Assembly: GCA_003648635.1 (NCBI GenBank)
Contig: QMPQ01000013.1
Span: 1-32,688, forward strand
Length of the DNA: 32,688 nucleotides
Reading direction: 5' to 3'
Source: Bacteroidota bacterium
GTDB taxonomy: Bacteria; Bacteroidota; Bacteroidia; Bacteroidales; GCA-2748055
Notes under the pieces: model-generated
What the model was told of the DNA's origin: nothing
Seen by the model: only the letters and a program-made list of their open reading frames with translations
The model's database searches: none
Part shown: in pieces, positions 1 through 7,429 of the stretch
Layout of the letters: each line of letters begins with the position of its first letter
Position numbering within the stretch: the stretch's first letter is position 1
Program-made: the position numbers and the translations under genes

Positions 1-250
1 AATGATTATGAAAACCACCATGCGGATTATCAAGTTTGAGCCAATTTCCATCGCACATCGATACAACCTGCGATCCGTCTTTTGCCCAGGTTATACACCA
101 ATTATCGCCACCGGCACCCAATCTCTTAAGGGTTTCTTTATTGAACTCTACTCCCACAGGGAGTAATTTTTCTTCCTTTTTTTGTGGTGTAGAACAACTT
201 GTTATACCAATATAAGCAATTGATAAAAAAATAATAATTAGATTTTTCAT
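1..250 (-). CDS. Putative lipoprotein, 5' part only (runs off left edge)
   Basis: An open frame of 83 codons starts at the ATG whose complement is at 248-250 and is still open at base 2, so the C-terminus lies outside the window. The N-terminus reads as a lipoprotein signal: Lys, a hydrophobic stretch, then ITSCS, with Cys19 as the likely lipidated residue. The mature part contains GAGGDNWCITWAKDGS, a Gly/Asp/Trp-rich stretch that reminds me of the start of beta-propeller or DUF4185-type glycan-related proteins. That similarity is from memory and weak. The protein is probably an exported, membrane-anchored protein of unknown function. The upstream stretch 251-468 carries no recognisable gene. 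Confidence 0.7.
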   Translation of the reverse strand, partial: MKNLIIIFLSIAYIGITSCSTPQKKEEKLLPVGVEFNKETLKRLGAGGDNWCITWAKDGSQVVSMCDGNWLKLDNPHGGFHNH

Positions 251-468
251 TGGTTTGATTTAATGATTAAAAGTAATATTAGCACATTATTAGTGTACAA
301 AGCGTTAAAGATGATCTTGTCATTTGAATATATTTCTTAGTGAGGTTATCGCTTGACTAAATTATTGGAAAGATTCATTAAATCATATTAGACCGTGTTC
401 ACATTTGCGGGCTGGGTTTTTTGTATTTTGCTGTCGATATAGTGTTCCATAACCCATAAATAAAAATC

Positions 469-2157
469 ATGAAAAGTATCCTTATTAGTTTGAGTCTGGC
501 CATGCTCTTTACTGCTGTATTTGGACAGGACAGGATTACCGGGAAAGCATTTGCTACCCGTTCCGAAGTAATTGCCCAGCACGGGATGGCCTGTACCAGT
601 CAACCCCTGGCCACACAGGTAGCTCTTGATATATTAAAAGACGGAGGTAATGCAATTGATGCTGCCATTGCTGCAAATGCGCTGCTTGGATTAGTGGAGC
701 CCACTGGAAACGGGGTAGGTGGGGATTTGTTTGCCATTGTGTGGGATGCAGAAACTAAGCAATTGTATGGACTGAATGCCAGTGGCAGATCGCCACGATC
801 CCTTACTATGGACTATTTCAAAGAGAACAATTATGAAAAAATTCCAGCTTACGGGCCCCTTCCGGTATCCGTACCAGGCTGTGTGGATGGATGGTTTGAA
901 CTAAATAAGCGCTTTGGAAGCATGGATATGAATCAGATTCTGAAACCAGCAATTAGCTATGCCAGGGAAGGATTCCCGCTTACGGAACTTATTGCTTATT
1001 ATTGGGCCGGTAATGCGAGGTCTCTCAGTCGTTACCCCAATGTGAATGAAGTTTATATGCCAGGTGGGAAGGCACCGGAAAAAGGGGAGATTTTCAAGAA
1101 CCCATACCTGGCCTCTACCCTGGAAGCTCTTGCTGAGGGAGGCAGGGACGCCTTTTACAAAGGAGAGATTGCGCATACCATTGATGCATTTATGAAGGAG
1201 CAGGGTGGAAAGCTATCCTATGAAGATCTGGCCAGTCATACATCTGAGTGGGTGGAACCGGTCAGTTCATCTTATCGCGGTTATGATGTGTGGGAGTTGC
1301 CCCCCAACGGACAGGGAATTGCAGCCCTTCAGATCTTAAATATTCTTGAGCAATATGATATTGCTGCAATGGGTTTTGGAAGTAGTGAATACATTCATCA
1401 CTTTGTTGAGGCCAAGAAACTGGCATTTGAGGACAGGGCGAAATACTATGCCGATCCAGCTTTCAACCAACTTCCAGTGGATGAGCTGATCTCCAAGGAA
1501 TATGCAGCAAAAAGAGCGGAGCTGATAAATCCAAAGAGAGCATCCCGCAACCTGGATGCCGGGGAGATGGAACATGGCAATACCATCTATATGACAGTTG
1601 CTGATAGTCATGGGAATATGATTTCATTAATTCAGAGCAATTTTCGGGGTCTGGGTTCAGGCATGTGTCCTCCGGGACTGGGATTTATTTTACAGGACCG
1701 GGGTGAACTCTTTACGCTGGAGGAAGGACACTACAATGTGTATGAGCCGGGAAAAAGACCTTTCCACACCATTATTCCTGCATTCATTACAAAGGATGGC
1801 TTACCCTATATGAGCTATGGAGTGATGGGCGGATCTATGCAGCCTCAGGGCCATGCCCAGATTGTTGTGAATATGATAGATTTCGGGATGAATATACAGG
1901 AAGCTGGAGATGCTCCGCGCATTCGTCACGATGGCTCATCTCAGCCCACAGGGACAAAGATGACTGATGGAGGTGTAGTAAACCTGGAGTCAGGAATCCC
2001 CTTAGAAAGCATTCGTGAATTGATGAAACGCGGGCATCATATTCAGAGTTCGAATGGAGGTTATGGTGGATACCAGGCCATTATGTGGGATAAGGAGAAT
2101 GGGGTCTATTATGGGGCTTCGGAGTCTCGGAAGGATGGACAAGCAGCTGGGTATTAG
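469..2157 (+). CDS. ggt: Gamma-glutamyltransferase, exported
   Basis: Gamma-glutamyltransferases hydrolyse glutathione and other gamma-glutamyl compounds or transfer the glutamyl group; they mature by self-cleavage in front of a Thr that becomes the nucleophile. The 562-residue protein has a signal peptide (first ~19 residues, ending FGQ), the family N-terminal region DGGNAIDAAIAANA, and the C-terminal ASESRKDGQAAGY close to the family ending. The nucleophile is predicted at Thr372 in HGNTIYMTVAD, so cleavage would be between Asn371 and Thr372; the second Thr of the classical TTH motif is Ile here, as in many bacterial homologues. The length is full. The product should be periplasmic. The gene stands alone and ends 3 bases before a convergent transporter gene, with no terminator between. 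The enzyme family is clear; the substrate is not. Confidence 0.95.
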   Translation: MKSILISLSLAMLFTAVFGQDRITGKAFATRSEVIAQHGMACTSQPLATQVALDILKDGGNAIDAAIAANALLGLVEPTGNGVGGDLFAIVWDAETKQLYGLNASGRSPRSLTMDYFKENNYEKIPAYGPLPVSVPGCVDGWFELNKRFGSMDMNQILKPAISYAREGFPLTELIAYYWAGNARSLSRYPNVNEVYMPGGKAPEKGEIFKNPYLASTLEALAEGGRDAFYKGEIAHTIDAFMKEQGGKLSYEDLASHTSEWVEPVSSSYRGYDVWELPPNGQGIAALQILNILEQYDIAAMGFGSSEYIHHFVEAKKLAFEDRAKYYADPAFNQLPVDELISKEYAAKRAELINPKRASRNLDAGEMEHGNTIYMTVADSHGNMISLIQSNFRGLGSGMCPPGLGFILQDRGELFTLEEGHYNVYEPGKRPFHTIIPAFITKDGLPYMSYGVMGGSMQPQGHAQIVVNMIDFGMNIQEAGDAPRIRHDGSSQPTGTKMTDGGVVNLESGIPLESIRELMKRGHHIQSSNGGYGGYQAIMWDKENGVYYGASESRKDGQAAGY

Positions 2158-2160
2158 CTA

Positions 2161-3966
2161 CTAAAAGGGCCAGAAACGGGGAATTACCAGCAGCGAAATG
2201 ATCAGCGCCAGGATATTAAGCGGCAGACCAATCTTCCAGTAGTCACTGAATTTATAATTGCCAATACTCTGTACAATCAAATTGGTCTGGTAGCCAATAG
2301 GTGTAGAGAAGCTGGCTGATGCAGCTATACAGATGGTAATAAAGAAAGGCCTGGGGTCCACCCCCAGCTGGGTAGCCGCCGCATAAGCAATGGGAAAGGT
2401 GATAGCCGCCGCCGCATTGTTTGTAATGATCTCGGTAAAGACATTGGTAATGATGAAAATGGCTGCCATTACGCCAAGTGGACCAAAACCTTTGGATAGA
2501 TTGATGGTACTTCGCGCAATAAAATCTGCTGCCCCCGAATTCTGAAGGGCACGGCTTATCCCAATAGCACAGGCGATGGTGATCAGTACATCCCAGTTGA
2601 TGGGTTTGGTGTATTTTTTTGCCGAAAATATTTTCATCATGGCCATAAGGACCACCGTAATAGCAGCAAAAAAGAACATATCAAACTGGACCTTACCCTG
2701 TGCGGGGATAAATTGACCTGCAGTGGCTCCGGCAATCATAAAGAATACAAGAATCATTGCAATCCATCTTCTGCGGCGATCCTTGGCATCATCCATATCA
2801 CCTCTCTCAGAGGCCATGTAGAAAACTCTCGATTCGCCCCAGTACCGGGTGAAATCTTCAGTGGCCAGAAGCATCAGATTGTCTCCGGTCTTCAATTTGT
2901 GGTTGTTAAGATCTGTGGTGATGCGTTCACCATTTCGATGCACAGCCATTACTACAGCGTTGTAGTGGCCAAAAAAATCGAACTCTCCAAGTGTACGCTG
3001 GATTCCGGGGAAACGGGGGGCGATCACCACTTCCACCTGGCGCAGCGATCTCTTAAGGAAATCGGGTGCCACCTTGTCCAGGGCTTTCATCTTTACTTCT
3101 GAGGCCTGGGTCAGGTAGCCTACATTCTCGGAGCTTCCGGCAACAATTAACTGATCATCAGCTTCCAGGCGGAAGGGAGAGTTGGAGATACGTATGTGTT
3201 TTCCATTCCGTATAATGGTTCGAACTGTAAATTCATTAAGCCCTGGTATGCGGCGTTTCTCAATCTCTTTTCCTATCAGGTTCGAATTTTCAGGTAAATA
3301 AAGATCAAAAAAGTACTCCCGGGTGTCGTTGGGGAAACTGAACTTAGGAATTTTTTCTCCTGGCAAAAGCCTGTTGGAGAAGATATTCATGTATATGAAA
3401 CCGAAAAAGACAATGAAGAGGCCCACCTTGGCAAGTTCAAACATTCCCAGACCAGCCATTCCCCGGTCGAGCATCATACCGTGCACCAGTAGGTTGGTGG
3501 AGGTACCGATTAGGGTACAAGTGCCACCAAATATGGTAGCATATGAGAGGGGAATCAGGAATTTTTGCGAAGGCAGGCTCAGTTTATCAGCCCATTTTTT
3601 CAGCATGGGAGCGAAAATGATGACCACCGGTGTGTTGTTCAGAAAGGCCGAGAGGGCCGCTACCGGGATCATGATTTGCATAAGCAGCCTGGGAATTGGT
3701 TTCCGCTTTTTTGGAAGGATGACCCTTCCAATCCTGTTCAACACACCCGATTCTTTTACACCTTCACAAACCAGGAACAGAAGCGCAACAGTGATCATTG
3801 CTGTATTTGAAAAGCCAGACAGAGCCTCCTCTGCTGAAATAATATCGGTAATCATGAAAATTACCAGGGCGCTGAATAGAATAAGACCGGGACGCATCAT
3901 TTCCCGGATCAGGGCAATAACCATCAGGAGAATTACTCCAAGGGCTATGTAGGCTGTGATTGTCAT
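2161..3966 (-). CDS. SLC13/DASS family anion permease with two RCK_C domains
   Basis: This 601-residue inner-membrane transporter has hydrophobic helices at roughly 1-200 and 410-601 that flank a soluble middle. The middle holds two RCK_C (TrkA-C) regulatory domains at about 210-290 and 300-385. The two re-entrant substrate/sodium signatures are present: IGTSTNLLVHG in the first half and TPIGYQTNLIV in the second. Family members move sulfate, dicarboxylates or similar anions with sodium, and the RCK-containing subgroup is usually annotated only as SLC13 permease, so the substrate is unknown. The start ATG lies 2 bases past the stop of the corrinoid/Fe-S gene upstream (stop ends 3968), so the two are almost certainly cotranscribed. 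Tandem stops (2158-2163) end the gene. Confidence 0.93.
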   Translation of the reverse strand: MTITAYIALGVILLMVIALIREMMRPGLILFSALVIFMITDIISAEEALSGFSNTAMITVALLFLVCEGVKESGVLNRIGRVILPKKRKPIPRLLMQIMIPVAALSAFLNNTPVVIIFAPMLKKWADKLSLPSQKFLIPLSYATIFGGTCTLIGTSTNLLVHGMMLDRGMAGLGMFELAKVGLFIVFFGFIYMNIFSNRLLPGEKIPKFSFPNDTREYFFDLYLPENSNLIGKEIEKRRIPGLNEFTVRTIIRNGKHIRISNSPFRLEADDQLIVAGSSENVGYLTQASEVKMKALDKVAPDFLKRSLRQVEVVIAPRFPGIQRTLGEFDFFGHYNAVVMAVHRNGERITTDLNNHKLKTGDNLMLLATEDFTRYWGESRVFYMASERGDMDDAKDRRRRWIAMILVFFMIAGATAGQFIPAQGKVQFDMFFFAAITVVLMAMMKIFSAKKYTKPINWDVLITIACAIGISRALQNSGAADFIARSTINLSKGFGPLGVMAAIFIITNVFTEIITNNAAAAITFPIAYAAATQLGVDPRPFFITICIAASASFSTPIGYQTNLIVQSIGNYKFSDYWKIGLPLNILALIISLLVIPRFWPF

Positions 3967-3967
3967 G

Positions 3968-5176
3968 CTATTCTAATATGTCTGACCAATCGGGCAATGG
4001 TCTTATTGCAGGTTTCCGGCCGTAAAACAGATCGTCCAATTTAAGAGCCAGATGTCGGAAAAGCAAATTATTTTTTATACAACATCTAATAAAACGATGA
4101 AATACGTCATCGGGATGACTGTAGGGACATGCCGCAATGCACCTGCCACAATCGGTTCCCGAGGTGGTCCAGTAGTGATAACATTTCTCCGAATCTATAC
4201 GCCAGCGCTCTTGCCCATCAAAAGTTTCACGGGGGCCATCGGGGATGGCGGATGAGGGACAAACCCCCGCACACTTTTTACAAAGGTGACAGAAATGAAG
4301 GGTGGTTCTGTCAGGCTTTGCATCCCCATAGGAAATGGGCAGGTTGGTGGTAACCACCGAGATTCTAACCCTTGGGCCAAGTTTTGGAGTCATAAGGAGC
4401 CCCATCCTTCCTATAGTCCCGAGTCCTGCATCAACCGCTACCAGCGGACAGATCACTTCGTAGTTTCCATCTATGTGGGCGGTGGCCTCATAACCAAGCT
4501 CTCTGATCCATGCGGCCAGTTTCAGAGCGAGAACCCCCGCTTGCAGGTACTGCTCAGACGACTCCATGATTGAGCTTCCTTCCGGGGCTGATTGCATCAT
4601 ACGGTGATCCATCTCAACGGTGAGTGCGATGGCATTCTCATGTTCTTTATAGATGGGTGAGCCTGATTTGGGTCCTCTTCCTTTGTAGGAGTAAAGATGA
4701 TACTCCTGTAAGCGGGTAAACCCTACATCGAGGGCGCCTGTTTGTTTCAACCATTTTGAGATGAAGCGGGCCGTACGATCCGGATTTACTTTCACAGGAT
4801 TTCCTGAGGGTGAGTCAGGTGACTTACTCTGTGCTGGGTTTATTCCATGGGTGAGCCTTCCCAGGTATTCGATTACTTCAAAATTAGCCTTTGCAGCAGC
4901 AAAGGTACCCGTATGGTAATACCTTGAACGGGAATCCAGGAGTCCCGGTGTTTTTCTTGAACGTTCGTCTGCTTTCAGGAATTCCGGATGTAGTTTATAA
5001 TACGAGTCATAGGCTTCACTGCCAGGAACCAGTAAGCGTCTTGAAAGCACTATATCGGCTTCATTAACTCTCTTGACCGGACGGCCCAGGCTAAAAGAAC
5101 GGGCACCTTTAAAAGGAATAAAAAGTAAGAGGCCTGTGCCCCCAATAATGCAGAGAACTAGGTATAAGAAGTTCAT
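3968..5176 (-). CDS. Membrane-anchored reductive-dehalogenase-like corrinoid/Fe-S protein
   Basis: The 402-residue protein has a single N-terminal hydrophobic helix (about 4-20, no Tat motif), a middle part with the reductive dehalogenase (RdhA) and epoxyqueuosine reductase type of fold, including VDAGLGTIGRMGLL and GPRVRISVVTTNLP, and two 4Fe-4S motifs. The first is Cys296-x2-Cys299-x2-Cys302-x3-Cys306-Pro; the second is Cys332-x10-Cys343-x2-Cys346-x3-Cys350-Pro. This is the family layout for a cobalamin enzyme fed by two clusters. Respiratory RdhAs normally have a Tat signal and an adjacent RdhB anchor; neither is here, and the protein supplies its own membrane helix. It is not QueG: the N-terminal helix and long middle region do not fit. 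The substrate is unknown, and dehalogenation is only one possibility. The gene is tightly coupled to the SLC13 permease. Confidence 0.82.
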   Translation of the reverse strand: MNFLYLVLCIIGGTGLLLFIPFKGARSFSLGRPVKRVNEADIVLSRRLLVPGSEAYDSYYKLHPEFLKADERSRKTPGLLDSRSRYYHTGTFAAAKANFEVIEYLGRLTHGINPAQSKSPDSPSGNPVKVNPDRTARFISKWLKQTGALDVGFTRLQEYHLYSYKGRGPKSGSPIYKEHENAIALTVEMDHRMMQSAPEGSSIMESSEQYLQAGVLALKLAAWIRELGYEATAHIDGNYEVICPLVAVDAGLGTIGRMGLLMTPKLGPRVRISVVTTNLPISYGDAKPDRTTLHFCHLCKKCAGVCPSSAIPDGPRETFDGQERWRIDSEKCYHYWTTSGTDCGRCIAACPYSHPDDVFHRFIRCCIKNNLLFRHLALKLDDLFYGRKPAIRPLPDWSDILE

Positions 5177-5179
5177 CGG

Positions 5180-5228
5180 GTGGTCAATCTATGCTGCAAT
5201 AGTAAAAAAAAATAGTTAATTTGACCAC
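5180..5228. promoter_or_regulatory. Inverted repeat in divergent intergenic region
   Basis: GTGGTCAA (5180-5187) and TTGACCAC (5221-5228) form perfect 8-base arms with centres 41 bases apart, about four helical turns. They lie in the 73-base gap between the divergent corrinoid/Fe-S gene (-) and the YfiR/PP2C gene (+). The position and symmetry suggest a binding site shared by both promoters. The arms are short and no regulator gene is nearby, so chance is a real alternative. Confidence 0.3.
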
Positions 5229-5249
5229 ACTCTACTGAAATTGGGCTCT

Positions 5250-7064
5250 ATGAAAAGCTTCAGGTATTTGCAGATCCTGGTGTTACTTGCATTGTCAGCA
5301 TCCGCTCTGTTTGCTCAGCAGGGATTTACAAATGAGACCCGCGCACTCTATATACTGGATATTTCCAGGTATGTACGCTTTAATGATTCTATTCAGGCAC
5401 GGGAGGAGTTTGTAATTACAGTTCTGGAAAAAAATTCGAATCTATATTTTGAGCTTGAAGAATTATCGAAGAACAGAAAGGAGATCCAGGGAAAGCCTAT
5501 TGCCATCCGTGTCTGTACAGATATCCCTAAACTACAAGCTGGACAGGTCGTTTTTTTGAACCGGGAGGACGGGTTTAATATGGATGAAGTGATCGAGCAA
5601 ACCAAGGGCTCGAATACGCTACTTATTTCGGAAGGCTATCCCTTCCGATCGTCCATGATCAATTTTGTGGTGGTCGATGGCGAACCCAGATTTGAGGCAA
5701 ATGAGGAATTGATGGTTCAGGAAGGCCTCTATGTTAATGAGTTGTTCCTGGCCCAGGCCATTAAAACCAGGGAAGATTGGGAGTCTCTATATGAAGTGAC
5801 AGAAGGTGAGCTGGAATTAGAAAAAAGCATTACCGAGCAACAGCACCTGTTGATTGAACAGCAGTGGGATCAGATACGGGATCAGAAGGTGCTAATACGA
5901 GATAACCGACAGACTCTTGAGCTCTTAAGAAGTGAAATTCAGGATAGGGAGGCAGAGATTGAACAGAAAACGAAAGTTTTGCAAATTCAGGAAGCAGAGA
6001 TTGATTCACAAAGTACAACCATTGAAGCTCAATTAATGGAGGTGGACCGGCAAGGGGAGGTATTGGTCCACCAGGAACTAAGTATCAAAGCGAAAGAGGA
6101 GGCCATTTCACTAAAAGAGGAAGAGATCAGGGAGCAGGATGAAAAAATTGTGCTGCAGGCAGAGGCTATTCAGAAACAGCGGATTATCATTCTGGCAGTA
6201 GCCCTTGCACTTCTTCTCGTCTTCGGCCTTGGTTACTTCATTTGGCGAAATTACCAAATTAAGAAGAGGGCTAATATTCTCTTGAAGGCGCAGAGGGACC
6301 AGATTGCCTATCAAAAGCAACATATCACCGACAGCATCGAGTATGCAAAGATGATCCAGACTGCCATTCTACCATCCATGGAACTGTTCTCCCACAAGGT
6401 GGAGCATTTTGTGGTATTTAAGCCAAGAGATATTGTAAGCGGTGATTTTTATTGGGCAGAGGAGATCGATGGGAAATACCTGATTGTTACAGCCGACTGC
6501 ACAGGTCACGGGGTTCCTGGAGCATTTATGAGCATGTTGGGAATCAGTCTGTTAAATGAAATCATTATCTCAAGGGAGATCAGCAGGCCTGATCAGGTCC
6601 TGAATCATTTGCGGGATAAAATAATTGAAGCACTTAAGCAGAAGACCGGAAGTATCGTCAAGGATGGAATGGATATGACCGTTTGCCTTTTCGACAGGAA
6701 TACACTCCAGCTGCAATTCAGCGGAGCCAATAATCCGCTCTACCTGATATCGGATGGACTTCTTACACAGATTAAAGGGGATAAAATGCCTGTTGCCATT
6801 CACGATATAATGGATCCCTTTTCACTGCATCAATTGATCTTGAAACCGGGAGATACCTTTTATACATTCTCTGACGGATTCGCTGACCAGTTTGGAGGTC
6901 CGAAGCGAAAGAAATTTCTTGCAAAAAATTTCAAGAACCTTCTATTATCTGTCCAGGATCTCTCCATGATTGAACAGGGAAACAGGCTGGATGAAGTATT
7001 TACAGATTACCGTAAAGAGGTAGAACAGATTGACGATGTGGTGGTTATTGGAGTAAAGGCCTAG
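5250..7064 (+). CDS. YfiR-like / coiled-coil / TM / PP2C-type SpoIIE phosphatase
   Basis: A signalling protein of 604 residues. A signal peptide (1-23) is followed by a YfiR-like (DUF4154) periplasmic domain at about 25-175. A long Glu/Gln-rich coiled coil spans about 170-310, a membrane helix about 312-336, and a cytoplasmic PP2C/SpoIIE Ser/Thr phosphatase domain about 360-604. Metal-binding acidic residues are visible at Asp399 (GDFYW), Asp416 (ADCTGHGVPGAFMS) and Asp595-Asp596 (IDDVVVIG). YfiR domains in other proteins act as periplasmic repressors in c-di-GMP systems; here such a sensor seems wired to protein dephosphorylation. I chose the ATG at 5250 over an in-frame TTG at 5241 because it places the signal peptide at the N-terminus. 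The partner kinase and anti-sigma factor are not in the window. The stop shares bases with the convergent lipoprotein stop. Confidence 0.9.
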   Translation: MKSFRYLQILVLLALSASALFAQQGFTNETRALYILDISRYVRFNDSIQAREEFVITVLEKNSNLYFELEELSKNRKEIQGKPIAIRVCTDIPKLQAGQVVFLNREDGFNMDEVIEQTKGSNTLLISEGYPFRSSMINFVVVDGEPRFEANEELMVQEGLYVNELFLAQAIKTREDWESLYEVTEGELELEKSITEQQHLLIEQQWDQIRDQKVLIRDNRQTLELLRSEIQDREAEIEQKTKVLQIQEAEIDSQSTTIEAQLMEVDRQGEVLVHQELSIKAKEEAISLKEEEIREQDEKIVLQAEAIQKQRIIILAVALALLLVFGLGYFIWRNYQIKKRANILLKAQRDQIAYQKQHITDSIEYAKMIQTAILPSMELFSHKVEHFVVFKPRDIVSGDFYWAEEIDGKYLIVTADCTGHGVPGAFMSMLGISLLNEIIISREISRPDQVLNHLRDKIIEALKQKTGSIVKDGMDMTVCLFDRNTLQLQFSGANNPLYLISDGLLTQIKGDKMPVAIHDIMDPFSLHQLILKPGDTFYTFSDGFADQFGGPKRKKFLAKNFKNLLLSVQDLSMIEQGNRLDEVFTDYRKEVEQIDDVVVIGVKA

Positions 7065-7291
7065 TAACAATTCCAGTAAGTAGTGACTCCGTTGATCGTA
7101 ACAGGCAATGCATCTTCCTTATCTTTTAAATCGTCTCCACAGAAAGGCAGGGGTGTACCATAGGTCTTGTTTCCATCACCATCCTCAGTGACCAGTTCGC
7201 AGGTCCCGCATTCTTCAATGACATCGCAGGCAGGAAGAACTCCCATGGCCATTACAAACACTGCTGCAATCAATATATTTCTCTTTTTCAT
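7061..7291 (-). CDS. Small Cys-rich putative lipoprotein
   Basis: A 76-residue product if translation starts at the ATG at 7291; upstream in-frame codons to 7321 exist but would spoil the signal peptide. Residues 1-24 form a lipoprotein signal ending LPAC. The mature peptide is about 55 residues and acidic, with Cys residues in CDVIEECGTC and later FCGDD and NCY, so disulfide bonds are possible in the periplasm. I recognise no family. Its stop codon TAG overlaps the stop of the convergent phosphatase gene in the palindrome CTAG at 7061-7064. The signal peptide makes it a likely real gene, but function is unknown. Confidence 0.65.
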   Translation of the reverse strand: MKKRNILIAAVFVMAMGVLPACDVIEECGTCELVTEDGDGNKTYGTPLPFCGDDLKDKEDALPVTINGVTTYWNCY

Positions 7292-7429
7292 CTTAGCTCT
7301 TATTATCCTGCAAAAATACAATAAGATGCAGGTTTATTCAAGGATATATACGAAGCATTTTTACAAAAGGTTCGTGGGATTACATCCTTAATTACTAATT
7401 TCGGTCTAAATTCAATTATTTCTAATTAA

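Noticed and set aside
3323-3952. 209-codon plus-strand open frame
   Set aside because: It lies wholly inside the SLC13 permease gene on the other strand, whose family motifs are clear; its translation is basic and low in family-like features.
3968-5176. Epoxyqueuosine reductase QueG
   Set aside because: The N-terminal membrane helix, the extended N-terminal region and the pairing with a permease do not fit; the Fe-S spacing Cys332-x10-Cys343 is closer to RdhA.
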